DNA from: Macrocystis pyrifera
Taxonomy: Eukaryota > Sar > Phaeophyceae > Laminariales > Laminariaceae
DNA length: 64,000 nt
Assembly: GCA_031763025.1 (NCBI GenBank)
Contig: JASSKH010000019.1
Coordinates: forward strand, 5,476,336 to 5,540,335
Direction: 5' to 3'
The notes beneath the pieces are model-generated. The model saw nothing but the letters and a program-made list of their open reading frames with translations. It did not search any database and had not been told where the DNA came from. A program made the translations under genes and the position numbers. Shown here piece after piece: positions 22,100 through 32,910 of this stretch; positions within the stretch are counted from its first letter, which is position 1; each line of letters opens with the position of its first letter.

Positions 22100-22782
22100 A
22101 TGAAGGGAAATCTTGTTTGTTTTTCCGGTTTCGGGTTCCCACAAGATTCAAGCTTGCGATCACTGCCCAAACATGAAAACCTGTGCTTTGAACACACAGC
22201 ACCCGCCGCCGCCGATTTCTCGCCTCACAGGGCACGAGATTTAGTCAAACCTTCGAAGCCGTATGCCCCACTGCTCTCAGAGTGCTCGCTACGTACCAAA
22301 TTTGAGGGTCGTTGATGCTGCGTGGCCGGGGTTCTCGCTCGAGACATCGCAGCCTGACCCATCTCTGGTTGTTTTTTCAGACGAAACTGGCGGCCAGTTC
22401 GAAATTTCGTCGAAACGAACCCGGCCAGAAATGGGCCAGGCTCCGACGCCAATTTCGTCTAAACAAAAACAGCCAGTAATGGGTCAGGCTCTAACGTCTC
22501 GAGCGAGAACTCCGGCCACACAGCATCAACGACCCTCAAACTTGGTAGCGAGCACTCTCAGAGCAGTGCAGCACACTATAGCATCGAAGGTTTGGCGTCT
22601 CTCGTGCCCTGTGACACGCGAAATCATCGGCGGTGGTACAGTAGGTTTTGTGTGTTGAAAGCGCAGCTTTTTGCCTGCTACGGTATACTAAATAATATCT
22701 CCCATCGACCGTGTGGGTTTCAACACCACAAAGGGGAAATCCTGTTCTGTTTTCCGATTTCGGCTCCCGTAAGAGTCAGCCT
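22100..22782. mobile_element. Foldback element with flanking direct repeats
   Basis: Two long arms, about 22175-22395 and 22430-22670, are inverted copies of each other. Shared words are GAGTGCTCGCTAC, GAGGGTCGTTGATGCTG, TTCTCGCTCGAGAC and CACAGGGCACGAGA. Outside the arms is a direct repeat of about 50 bp, 22100-22152 and 22731-22782, with GGGAAATC, TTTTCCG and TTTCGG. A plus-strand frame of 131 codons across the arms is explained by the palindrome. Confidence 0.75.
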
Positions 22783-22849
22783 CACTTAGAGCGCTTCTTT
22801 TTATAGAATAAGCGCTTGCGCGTGCGTCCCTTGATACACTCTGGACAAT

Positions 22850-23345
22850 GGACACAGCAATAGTCTATTGCTTCGACAATGGACGAGGGGGGGAATCTAT
22901 CGATCGATGTATATTATCTGCGACAAAAATGTGGAAGGTATCTATCGATAGATATTGTCGGCGACAATAGGCTGGGGATATTGTCGATCGATAGAAATTG
23001 TCGAACGCAATAGATGGTGAACTTCGTTCATCGATGGTCATTGCAGGCCACAATAGAATGCGCGAGACGTCGATCGATGGTCATTGCCGGCCACGATAGA
23101 TTGTGCGAGATGTCTATCGATAGCCGTAATGGTGGCCACAATAGACTGTTGAGCGAGAGGCCTATCGATGGCCATTGCCGGCCACAATAGATTGTGCGAG
23201 AGGTCTAACGACGGCCATTGCCGACCACAATAGATTTTGCGATATGCCTATCGATGGCCATTGTCGGCTACAGTAGATTGTACGAGATGTCTATCGATGG
23301 CCATTGCTGGTCATAATAGATTGTACAATCTATCCATCGATAGCC
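22850..23345 (+). repeat. ATCGATAG / GCCACAATAG tandem array, left block
   Basis: A unit of about 56 bp recurs roughly eight times: CTATCGATGGCCATTGCCGG, then CCACAATAGATTGTGCGAGA. Units have diverged. Confidence 0.85.
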
Positions 23346-23879
23346 CTCTCGAGGGTATTTTGCGCTCATCCCACGATATACGAGGTATGTCATGTTCTGT
23401 ATGTATGTGGTAATGTGAACCGACGTCATCATGACATGTTGCTGAGACCATACGCTCTCACACTCATTTGAAGAAGACATTATATCTATAGATGTCGCTA
23501 TTGATAGAAACTCGAGCACCAAGACATTGGTAACTTGTGTGCGCCGGTAGTTTCGGAAATTGATTCGATTCAATATCCTTACTTTGTCCTACAGCACTTT
23601 GAATAAAACGTGGATCATTAAAACCACCTTACATACTATGCTGAAAATTCTAAGCAATCCGTTTCTCATCTAGAGTTTGTTTTTCCCATACTAAAACCAA
23701 GTAAGTTAGAGTTATTTTTCGGATGCTGGTCATCTTTATTTTTTGTTTTGTTTCGGAAATAATTTCGATACAATACCCTTACATCGTCTTCTATTAATTG
23801 CACTTCAAACAATAATCTGGATACTAAAAATAAAACCACCTTGACAAGAAAATATCAGCATACCGTTTCTTAACTCGAG

Positions 23880-24195
23880 GTTGTTGTCCCGTACAGAAAT
23901 GAAGCAAGTCAGATTCATGCATTTCGGAGGCCGGCCAACAATCTATTGTGGGTGGCGATGGCTACTGTTGGACACAATCGCGCACGTACCTATTGTTGGC
24001 GGTAATAGAAGCTTCGGCGGTCGTCAAGAATGGCCATCGACATGCATCATTCCATGGTATACAATAGGTTTAGGCAACATGGTCTATTGCGAAAACACGC
24101 CCGGCAGTTTATTGTGGGTGACGATGGCTATATTATTGATGGATACAATTGCGCGTATATTGTTGGCGGCAATAGCCATCGATAGGTGAACGTTT
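23880..24195 (+). repeat. Middle block of the ATCGATAG repeat region
   Basis: Related words (CTATTGTGGGTGGCGATGGC, TTGTTGGCGGTAATAG, ATAGCCATCGATAG) recur at longer spacing between the two tandem blocks. A unique AT-rich stretch with no gene lies at 23345-23880. Confidence 0.6.
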
Positions 24196-24339
24196 TTAGT
24201 CCATCCTTCAAACGATATATATCACGGTTGCTTTCCCAACATACGAGTATCTATCTATCTATTATTCAGAACTTACGGACAACCTTGTGACTCCATTGTT
24301 AAGGCAAGGGCATATTGTCTCCATTGCCGAAAATATGTT

Positions 24340-24500
24340 GTTCCTTGACAACATCTGTCGCAAGACAGCGTTGCCAGTCTATTGTCGTTAACAACATCTA
24401 TCGATAGACAGCGTTGCCAGTCCATTGTGGTTAACAGTGTCTATCGATAGACAGTGTTGCCAGTCTATTGTGGTTCACAATGTATGCCGTTGGCCACAGG
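24340..24500 (+). repeat. ATCGATAGACAG tandem array, right block
   Basis: Three to four units of about 50 bp containing CTATCGATAGACAGCGTTGC followed by CAGTCTATTGTGGTTAAC. Confidence 0.85.
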
Positions 24501-24774
24501 TCTGTTGTCATTAACAATATCCATTGACACACCATTGACACACTTTTTCGGGGCTACTGCTTGTAGCGGCAATGTTCTATTTCCTTTCTGTTGTCCAGGG
24601 TATATGCGCATCTTACCTCAACTATTTATCCGTATAGCTCACTCAGTGGGTAATACCTTCGCAATACGTACGTTGTCACTATTTATTGTGCCAACACCAC
24701 TTACTACGCACCAAGAACCAGTACAAATCACACACGCCAAGAGCCTAGCGGTTGGCCAGCCTCACCTGGTTGTT

Positions 24775-24875
24775 GTTGTTGTCTTCACATTAAATAGTTA
24801 TTTCTACCCGGCTTCATCAGTACACCCGGTGTTCGTCCTGGTTCTTTATCCTACAGAGATACTGATTCTGTAGTC
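24775..24875 (+). repeat. Fragment of the 28.1-29.5 kb foldback arm
   Basis: The block TTCTACCCGGCTTCATCAGT and ACACCCGGTGTTCGTCCTGG matches the complement of about 28130-28200 and, more weakly, 29395-29450. Confidence 0.6.
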
Positions 24876-25410
24876 AGACTTCTTCTGAGAGAGAGGAAGA
24901 CCAATAACAAAAACAAAGTAATATCAAATTCAAGGGTCAAGCTAGTGCCAGCATACCAGGGTACGGGAACCCAACAACACAAGCAAGACTAGAAAATAAG
25001 AACCAAAATACCATAAAAGAGTAAATTCTGTAATGAAAGATAGTACATTATATGTACCTGGTATGACGCAAGGAGATCATAAAGGCGGCTATTAATAATA
25101 ATCGTAATATGAATTGATGGAAAGCATACGTAGTACTACTAAAAGCATACATGTGCTACGTATTATACCTGGTTTTTTTGGTTGAAGCTGGCCACGGGTA
25201 CATCTGGATGTATTTGTCTATTTTGGCTATTTTGTCTAATTAGATACCAAGTAGGTTTCAAGTGTTGTTTCTGCCTGATTTTCAGCCAATCAGAGGCCAT
25301 GCATGCACTGTTTTTCTCCGTTGGGTACTGCTGTATGCGGTTTCCGGTCCCTCGGTTGTAATTTTTGTGTCTGAACATCTAAACTCTGTACGTAGGTATC
25401 TACTCCCGGG

Positions 25411-25475
25411 TGGCTTGGTAGGTGGTCCGCGTGCCAGTCAAGATCAATTTCGTGGGTTCAAGTCTCACCGAGTGC
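25411..25475 (+). other. tRNA-derived-looking sequence (possible SINE head)
   Basis: TGGCTTGGTAGG resembles an A box. GTGGGTTCAAGTCTCAC forms a T-arm with a B box at the spacing expected in a tRNA. The D, anticodon and acceptor stems do not pair, so it is not a functional tRNA. The stretches around it (24.9-27.4 kb) hold no gene that I can support. Confidence 0.3.
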
Positions 25476-27440
25476 ATGCTCATAGGGACTTTTTCTTGCA
25501 TAAAAAATTGATAAGCCGAAAGCGCGAAAGCGTGAGTTGGCTACATTCGATGAAAATCGACGAGCAGTGGGAATGCTGAACCCTATGCGCGACAAAAAAT
25601 AAAAGGCACGTACCGGGGGGAGAAGGGACGACACCTGTGACCACGGCTTGTCCAGAAGATCGTCGAGGGTAAAACCTCCTACGAGTGGGCTGGAAAGTAA
25701 AAGTGATGAAGAAGAAAAAACAAATAAAAAAAAATAAAAAAAATATGCATACGCACGTACGCTGATTTATTTGTTTCTTCTTTGGGGTGTACTTCATGTG
25801 TTGCACTTTCTTGTTGCATGTTCTACAGCATCATCGTAGCTCGTAGCAACGCGTGGACACAGACGGCCGTCCGTCTGCCTCACCCCTCGTCGAGGTGGCC
25901 TCAGATTCGGTACAGCGAATAGCTTGCCGCCGAGTAGGGGGGGGGAACGAATCTTCTCGGTGCGCCCCCGCCGTGGCGAAACGAACGAACGCCTGGTGAC
26001 CCTCTCTGCAGGTCTAAGTGGAGTCTGGTGTGGTGTGGCGTGGTGCCTACCAATTATACCCCAAAGAGAACAAAACATTTCGGATGTCGGAGGCCACACG
26101 CTCAATGTTCAAGCGCGAAAAACAAATATTACTGTGATTTCTCATGTGTCCACAGAAACACCGCTCCTCGTGGCGTGATGTTTGCACATATATTATATTT
26201 ATACGTAGCATGTAACTGTTTCTGGTTTAAAGGGAAGAGGTGGGCCTGATTAGGGCAAAAACCCTACTTCGAAGGGTTCGAGTATATTAATATAAATAAA
26301 CGTAACCTGCTGCTATATTTTGCAAAAATACGAAATATACCTGTCTGTTCGGATTAGAGACGGTGTTATGGGGACGCTGATGGCAAGCTCAGGAATGCGT
26401 CGTCAAGTACCCGCGCGTAGGCGTTTCGGCAACATATTCATTCGGACGACTTGGAATTAGAGCTATTAATAGGGATTCGCAATCAAAATCCGTATTTCGT
26501 GGTTGGAGAATGGTTGACGCAAATAGACGAAATCCTGAGCTTTTTGGGACATTTTTGCACCTTTTGGGGCCCAATAACTTACTGCTGTTAATACCCATGC
26601 ATGGCATCTTGGGAACGTAGTTTTGGGCCAAGAAGCATCTTCGACGACGACTCCCTAAGAGATATATCATTCGCCTGGAGAACAGCAATCTTCTACGCAC
26701 TGAAGACCATTATGATTTCTCCATCGATGATGTAGCCATTGTGCTATGCTCCTTTGCGTGAAACGAAACATTTCAGCGTTTTTTCGAGCTTTTTGTGCTA
26801 CTCTCTCTCAAGTTCGTACTCACATCTTGAGTCGGTTTTCGCTGCCTACGACTGACTGCCGTCTGGCGCACCCGACGCCCTTACATACCCGATATGAGCA
26901 TCCCTCAATTTCGCGGGCTGTAGTTTCCTGTGAAGAGTTGTAGCTGTCTGCAAGTGAAGTGCAAACAAACGTTGAGTTGGGGGTGGTTTTTTGTCTCATT
27001 TTGTGCGCCCCAAATTTCGACCACTAGAGCACCTCTTCTTAGTCGAGGTGTAGGCCTCTGCTGAAAACCTGCGGGGGATCACTCTCGAGAGAAAACACAA
27101 CACAAGCAGCTGTGATGAACCTCTGCCAAGTCACCGTCGCTTTCCGGTGAGCACGAACCAACCGAAGTTCTAAACGCAGCGAGGTTTTTCCCATTCCGAT
27201 AACGTAGAGATTAGAGTAACCAGAAACTGGGGACACTTGGGTGCCAGCGTCCCCTTATGGCTGACGGCGGCTTAAAAGAGCGGGTAGTGGTAGTTTGGGG
27301 TTGTTGAAGCGGCGGACTGACTCATGGCGACATGGCACAAGAACAAGGCGCAGAGAAGCGGGCTGCGCCCCGCAGCTGAGGATACCACGAGCGGCGACAG
27401 GGAGGGGGGGGGGGGGGCAGCCGTGCGTAGTGATACTCAC

Positions 27441-27600
27441 ACACAGCTGTCGAGGAAAGAATGCAGAAACGAAATCATATATTTGGTTGGCTCGGTATCG
27501 GCTCGACTGGTCCTTGAATGCTAGCATTTTGTTGTTTGCTTCTTTATTGAGCTGTTCAATGGGGATGGCGTGACAGCGGCAGTACGGACACTTGACATCG
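27441..27600 (-). CDS. Candidate internal exon with a CxxC motif
   Basis: On the minus strand, a pyrimidine-rich acceptor (CTCTCGTCAATAG) is followed by 160 bases and a consensus donor GTGAGT. The frame reads DVKCPYCRCHAIPIEQLNKE and goes on through KMLAFKDQSSRY. The CPYCRC cluster could be half of a zinc-binding site. Neighbouring exons could not be joined and no family was recognised. Confidence 0.45.
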
Positions 27601-27788
27601 CTATTGACGAGAGTAGGAAGAAGGCGGTAGATAAGGGTGTGCCTGTGTGCACATTCCCGAATCGGTTTTCTAGCACAGACGGGCACCCATCTTACCTTCA
27701 CCGCCTAGAGTACACGATTTTCTCATTTTTTTTCTCCCTTATCTCATCCTCCTTGTTTTTTGCCTGGCCTCTCCCTTTCTTTGGTTCA

Positions 27789-27811
27789 TCCCCCCCCCCC
27801 CCCCCCCCCCC
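27789..27811 (+). repeat. Poly-C tract
   Basis: About 22 consecutive C in a pyrimidine-rich stretch. Confidence 0.95.
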
Positions 27812-28108
27812 GTCGTCCTTATGCCCGTATCTTTATCTCCTTCATATTGCTTCGTCTGTGCAGCAGCTATCTGTCCTGTTTGAATACATAATATGTTCTT
27901 CTATATTATTATTCGTAGTAGCAGCCTGTCTCATCTCCTTGCATCATTTTTTTCGTAATCTAGTTCATTTCTGATCTTCATGTGTTTTTAGTTCCTATTT
28001 AATAGTCTTGCTTGTGTTCTCGTACCCGGTAGGATGGGGTTTCACTTACTTACCCATTAATTTGCGATTGTGTTTCTATTATTTCTCTGCCTTACAGTCT
28101 GTGTGACC

Positions 28109-29481
28109 TGTGGCCACAAAATTATGCTCCGAGGATAAGGAATCAGAACGGACACTGGGTGTACTGATGAAGCTGGGTAGAATGGACGATTAAACGTGAA
28201 GACAACACAGTGTGTGTTCTTCACACTAAACCACCGTTTTGCTACTCGTCGACATCCTGTGGGATGAAATATATCTACGTAGTACACTTGGCTGTCCCAC
28301 TTCTGAATGGAGCTAAATACGTTTTCATGCTGAAAAGGAGTAAAAACCCACGGCACGAACGGTGTTTCTGGCCATAAGAAATCACAAACATTTTTTTCGT
28401 GCTTAAACGTCGAGCATGTATGTGGCCCCAAAATCGGAGTTATTTTGCTTTCTATATTAGTATGGCTATTCATTACGCAATCGGAAACGTGCATTGAAGA
28501 AGCCGGTTTCCGATCGGTTATTTTTCCGACTGGATTGTGAATCGCTACCCTTTTTATCGCCCGTCGGATCGAATATACAGTTTTTGTGTTCTGTCTGGAG
28601 CCGTTTGATGTAAGGTAATGTACAGCAGTAGCTTGACTACTGCTGTAGCTCAATGTACAGCAGTAGCTTGACTACTGCTGTAGCTCCAAGAAAAAAGGGT
28701 GGGGTAGGTAGGCGGAAGTCGGTTCGATACTGCTTCGCCGTAATGCTCGTGGGGTCAGAGAGGTCTTCATCTTCCAGCAGCTGCGCCCAACCACACATAC
28801 ATACACGCTCATCATATGTCTCGCTTCTTCGAGCAGCGTTTGAGGTTCACACACCGGGCGTTCTCGTCCATCTCGTCCTCGAGGCCATCGCGGCGCCGGA
28901 CTTCTTCGAGAGCCGCCAAAGCTACAACCAGCGCAGCAGTTGGCAAACGGTCATCGATACCGCGCGCTGCGGCCATCGGGTGCTGACACGTGCTGCTGAC
29001 GGGCGTAGATAAGGATGTATCACGCTGACTCGCGGCGAGCAGCAGCAGAAGCGGCAGCAGTCAAGCCAGCGTCGCCGATGTTGTGGTGTTGGGTCGTGTG
29101 TCGTACGTCATGTTGTTGTGGCGTGGGTGGGTGATACTCGTATGTGGCGGGAATTTCTAACTTTTCCGAGGCATGAATCCGACTTGCGTGCTGGATCGAA
29201 AAACTCAGTTTTTCGACTGTCTGGTCCAGTTGAAAAAAAAATAATAAAAAAACCTTGGATTGAAAAGTCTCTTTTTCAACTGCATAAGAAAGCCAATTGT
29301 TGTCTCCGATCGGAAACCGCCTTTTCCAATCCACGTTTCCGACTGCGTAAGAACTAAAGGGTATGTCCGTGTGTGTTATTCATATCAACCGTTCTCTCTA
29401 CCCGTCGGCATCGAGAATTACCAGTGTTCGTGCCGATTCTTAAATCCTAGAGAGATTCCAGGTACAAGTCATGTGGCCACA
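28109..29481. mobile_element. Foldback element about 1.37 kb long
   Basis: Both ends read TGTGGCCACA. Internal arm blocks are inverted copies: GCAATCGGAAACGTG...GGTTTCCGATCGG near 28475-28515 and its complement near 29305-29350. The outer blocks near 28130-28200 and 29395-29450 also match in inverse. A minus-strand frame of 198 codons (28057-28653) lies mostly in the left arm and is probably not a gene. The middle carries a plus-strand frame (28736-29012) with protein-like composition but no domain. No target duplication was identified. Confidence 0.65.
28617..28686. repeat. 35-bp tandem duplication, each unit palindromic
   Basis: Two identical 35-base units each contain ACAGCAGTAG, a five-base loop and CTACTGCTGT, so each can fold as a hairpin. 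A related palindrome (TACTACTGCTGT / ACAGCAGTAGTA) lies near 63095-63120. Confidence 0.95.
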
Positions 29482-30240
29482 GAGATACTATACTGTAGCA
29501 TTGTAACAGTTATTTATGCAAAAGGCAGAGCAGACAACGTAAGGCCATATCATACTCGAGTAGTGTTTGGGGAAGGGGGGAAAGGGTTACTTGGGAGGGC
29601 AAGAGCAGGACTGGATGGGTTGTCTTGAACGCGACCTGTCGTTCGTAGTGTAACTTGCCCATCGAACAGAAACAATGGACGCTGAGAGCGAAGAAATCGG
29701 GCAAGTAAGTGGTTCAGACGTGTTGAAGAAGCGGCAGAGCAATACATGAAAGGAGAATGTATGTAGACAAACGACGAGGGCTTGAGGTAAAACATGCATA
29801 GCGACTTGCCGTATGAAACGAAAGAAAGCGCACCCCACGTCCCCTCACATAAGCACACCCGCCGATATATATTTAACATCGTTTTTCACCGTCACTTTAT
29901 CACCGGGGGTACGTTAGATAACACCCCCCCTTACGTATGTATGCCTGAAAACAGCGTCAAACTGCACAAATATCACACCACCTGGTGGATGGATACCATT
30001 CACAATGCACAGTCAACCCGCACCGGTATGGACGCCAGCATGCAGGCAACTGCTGCGCCTCCTCGCACGGGTGTGGTCGCGGAGGGCCAGGAGGACCGCG
30101 ATGTTGAAGAAGTGGGATGGGGCGGGGGATCGGGAGGGGGGGGGTGGATCCAACGAGGATGCTAGCGAGGGGGCTGACGAGCCATCTGCTGTTAACTTGA
30201 ACTGACGTTGCTGCTGCATCTGAGTTCATGTGGGCGTGTT
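29482..30240. other. No supported gene
   Basis: Overlapping frames lie on both strands around a G-rich patch at 30110-30150. None has a recognisable motif. Confidence 0.35.
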
Positions 30241-30775
30241 GTTCTTTGCTCGGTGGTAGTGCTTGTAACGCCTGATTCAGTCAACTGTCGCGATCCGAAA
30301 CGACTCGGTGCACGTACCGGTAGCCCAGTACGCGTTACAGGAAAGGTGTGTATGGTAAGCGTGGGTATAAGGGAGTGTTTTATTTGTCTGGTGATGTGCT
30401 TGTAGCGCCTGGTTGGGTCAAGTGTTACCATCCATAACGACATGGTACATGTACCCCAGTACGCAGTACAGATGCGGTATATATGAAATGCTTGCGTGTG
30501 TGCGTGTTTAATTATCCGGCGGTAGTGCTTGTAACGTCTGGTTGGGTCAACTGCTGCTGCCTTCCATGACGACATGGTGCACGTAACTCAGTACCTGGAA
30601 CGCGTTACCGGCGGTACGAGATGTATGGTATGGGTACGTGTGGGCGCGTTTAATATCCGGAGATACTGCTTGTAACGCCTGATGGGATCAACTGTTGTGG
30701 TTCATATCGGTATGGTGCACGTAACCCAGCTCCCATTATACCGGCGGCACGGTACACTAGCTGGGTCGGTCGAGC
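30240..30775 (+). repeat. Tandem repeat of about 135 bp, four units
   Basis: The anchor GCTTGTAACGCCTG recurs at about 30261, 30398, 30537 and 30668 (spacing 137, 139 and 131 bp). It is followed in each unit by GGTCAACTG-like and GCACGTA...CCCAGT-like blocks. Confidence 0.85.
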
Positions 30776-31538
30776 GTCAACAAGAATTTTGATATGAACA
30801 ATAATTTCGATTTGTGCAGTCGCTAATGAAATCAACAGATTACCGTAGGTAACATACGGTATTCGGCAAATCTCTGCAGATATTGTGAATGAGTACCGGT
30901 AGGCTGGAAAAGTAAGAAAGTCAACGTGTGATGCCGATACCGGTACCTTTATGATGACATGTATCGGTACGGTAACATGCAGTGTACCGTACCGGTAATA
31001 CCGGTAACCTTCTTGTTTGCGTTCCGTTCTTTTCCTCGTTCATTGTCGCTGTATTCCCCCTCGTTTTCACTTGTTTGTTTGTTTTCTCCTTTAAGTTATT
31101 CAATCGGTTGGTTTGAGGTGTGGGCAGGAGGGGGTGGGCACGCGGAGTCCTCCCACGACGCTCCCCTCCGCGTCCCCAATCGATGCGAGACACCGCGCCA
31201 CGCCTGCCACTGCCGGAATTCCTACGGATCTCGCCAATCTCGTGTGCGACACGACAACAGCGGCCAACAGCGGCATCCACTCCCTCACCGGCTTCATTTC
31301 CCCCCCAGGGCCATCGACCCTGACTCGTCTACGTCCTCTGACCAACGATGTCATCGGCATACGTCAACCAGCGTCCGTCGACCCCCGACCGCACAAAATT
31401 CTATCTCCGTTGGTCCCACGGGTTCTCACGGACTCGTAGCTGCCCGCCCCGAGCTGACCACACCACTGTCCCTGGGCCCAAGGGACAGTTTTCCCGCGGA
31501 CTCATCAGCGGAAGACTCGACCACACGTCACCAAGATT

Positions 31539-31829
31539 ATGCCAGGAGCCACCTGTACCGGCACCCACACCCCGGTCACGGACTACTACAGGTACCGCAT
31601 GTTCTCCCGAGCTTTCCCTCCTTCGCATACATTGAATGCCGGTAGGATGGACTCCCTGGGTGCTTCGTCACGAGCGTCACACCGCCACGTATATCCTCGC
31701 GGGGCCTTGACACGATCGACCTTCCCCCGCACGTTCTCGGGGACCGAAGCCGTCTTACCCACGCCTTCCCCGACAACCTCCGACACCACTTTCCCCTCCC
31801 CACTCCCCTCAACACTGAGCCTCTCCTAA
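31539..31829 (+). pseudogene. Element 1 N-terminal (gag-position) reading frame, broken
   Basis: A Ser/Thr/Pro-rich frame of about 96 codons ends in TAA immediately before the ATG that opens the NADAR region. Other frames from 31113 onward also look coding-like in composition, so the gag region is probably split by frameshifts. No zinc knuckle or other gag motif is visible. Confidence 0.35.
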
Positions 31830-32278
31830 ATGTTCTTTTGGGGATCATTCCTCGGTCTTCTCCCAGTGGTACCCTTCGACATTCACCTTCCATAACGAGC
31901 ACTACAACTGCGCGGAACAGTACATGATGTCGGAGAAGGCCAAGCTTTTCGCCGACACAGCAGCTCGCCGGTAGATCATGTCCTCTCCGAATCCCGCTCA
32001 ACCAAAACAAATAGGCCGCTCTGTCTCCAAGTTTAATCAAGCGCTTTGGGTACAGCATCGGTACGATATCGTCTTCAAAGGTAACCTCGCCAAATTCTCG
32101 GCTCTCTCCCTTGCTCCAACAACTCGTAGACACCGGCGACAAGCTCCTCGCCGAATCTAGCCCTCACGATCTCGTCTGGGGCATCGGCTTCAGGTCTGAT
32201 GATGTGCGAGCCTTACAACCTCCACACTGGCCGGGACTCCGCCTGTTAGGCGACATCCTCGTGAAGATCCGCCACTAG
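31830..32278 (+). pseudogene. NADAR (YbiA-like) domain in Ty3/gypsy element 1
   Basis: The translation shows the whole NADAR fold signature in order: FFWG, then SVFSQWYPSTFTF, HYNCAEQYMMSEKAKLF, a GRSVSKFNQALW segment, RYDIVFKGNLAKFS, then TGDKLLAESSPHDLVWGIGF and a closing WPGLRLLGDILVKIRH before TAG. NADAR proteins are N-glycosidases linked to ADP-ribose and riboflavin-pathway intermediates; bacterial members can remove ADP-ribose from DNA guanine. The Glu of the EQYMM motif and the WGIG motif, both hallmarks, are kept. One frameshift near 31840, a TAG at 31972-31974 and a frameshift near 32110 break the frame. It lies between the gag-position sequence and the protease, in the same strand and the same place as in element 2. 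The family call is firm; any role in the element is inference. Confidence 0.88.
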
Positions 32279-32280
32279 CT

Positions 32281-32307
32281 TCCCCCCCCCCCCCCCCCCC
32301 CCCCCCC
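32281..32307 (+). repeat. Poly-C tract after the NADAR stop
   Basis: About 26 C followed by CCTCC repeats, directly downstream of the NADAR stop codon. It could have expanded by slippage after the element died. Confidence 0.95.
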
Positions 32308-32574
32308 TCCTCCTCCGCCCCCCCTGGGCGCCTCTCGCGTCTCACCCTGCAAAAATGGGATTCACGAAATCAGTGCAACCGTTTCCGCTCCTACCGCACC
32401 CTCCACACTGGACCACCTACTGCCCCCCTTCCTCGCCGAAACAACTCCTCCGCATGCATTGGCTTCTGCCATTTCGTCCGGAGCTGTTCTTCCCCCTGCA
32501 CTTTCCTCCGTCATTGCCGAACATGGACCGGGCCTCTCGAGCGGTATCGCTGCCGTCGACGACGCCTCCTTCAC

Positions 32575-32910
32575 GACCAGGATCAAAGTACACGATGGAC
32601 CCTCCGTATCCAACCTCTATGGCCTAGTAGATCTCCTGGATACCTGCTCCCCCCAGACCTTCATCTCCGCCGAACCTTGGGCTCGCATGAAGCACAGCAA
32701 CGCCGCGTCGGAAGTCTGTGAACGACACGCTTGCCCTCGTTCTTTCGGTGGTTTCGGTAAATCCGCTCCCCTCCCAACTTCGATTTATGTACGACTCAGC
32801 ACCTAGTTCTTGCACGACAACAATCTCTCCGCCGAACTCGTCATATGGGCATGCATCGTGCCTCATGGGACTATGCAGCACCTCGTTCTGCTGGGACGCG
32901 ACAGCTAGAT
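32575..32910 (+). pseudogene. Element 1 aspartic protease region
   Basis: A frame reads LVDLLDTCSPQTFIS, resembling the retropepsin D-T/S-G-A active-site loop but with Cys in place of Gly. It continues into CERHACPRSFGGFGKSAPLP, and the frame then shifts near 32800. The same arrangement (LLDTDS, then CERHSPPRSRGGIGKCPPL) is seen in element 2, which supports the call. The family's usual glycine is lost in both. Confidence 0.65.

Noticed and set aside
22263..22658. 131-codon plus-strand open frame
   Set aside because: It spans the two arms of an inverted repeat, which explains its length.
23045..23340. Regular repeats with spacers, CRISPR-like at first sight
   Set aside because: The spacers are themselves repeated and diverged, the unit is a simple tandem, and the context is eukaryotic.
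25411..25475. Possible tRNA gene
   Set aside because: A and B boxes and a T-arm are present, but the acceptor, D and anticodon stems do not pair. Kept only as a weak tRNA-derived sequence.
28057..28653. 198-codon minus-strand open frame
   Set aside because: It lies mostly within one arm of the foldback element, and part of it matches repeat copies near 24.8 and 29.4 kb. No domain was recognised.
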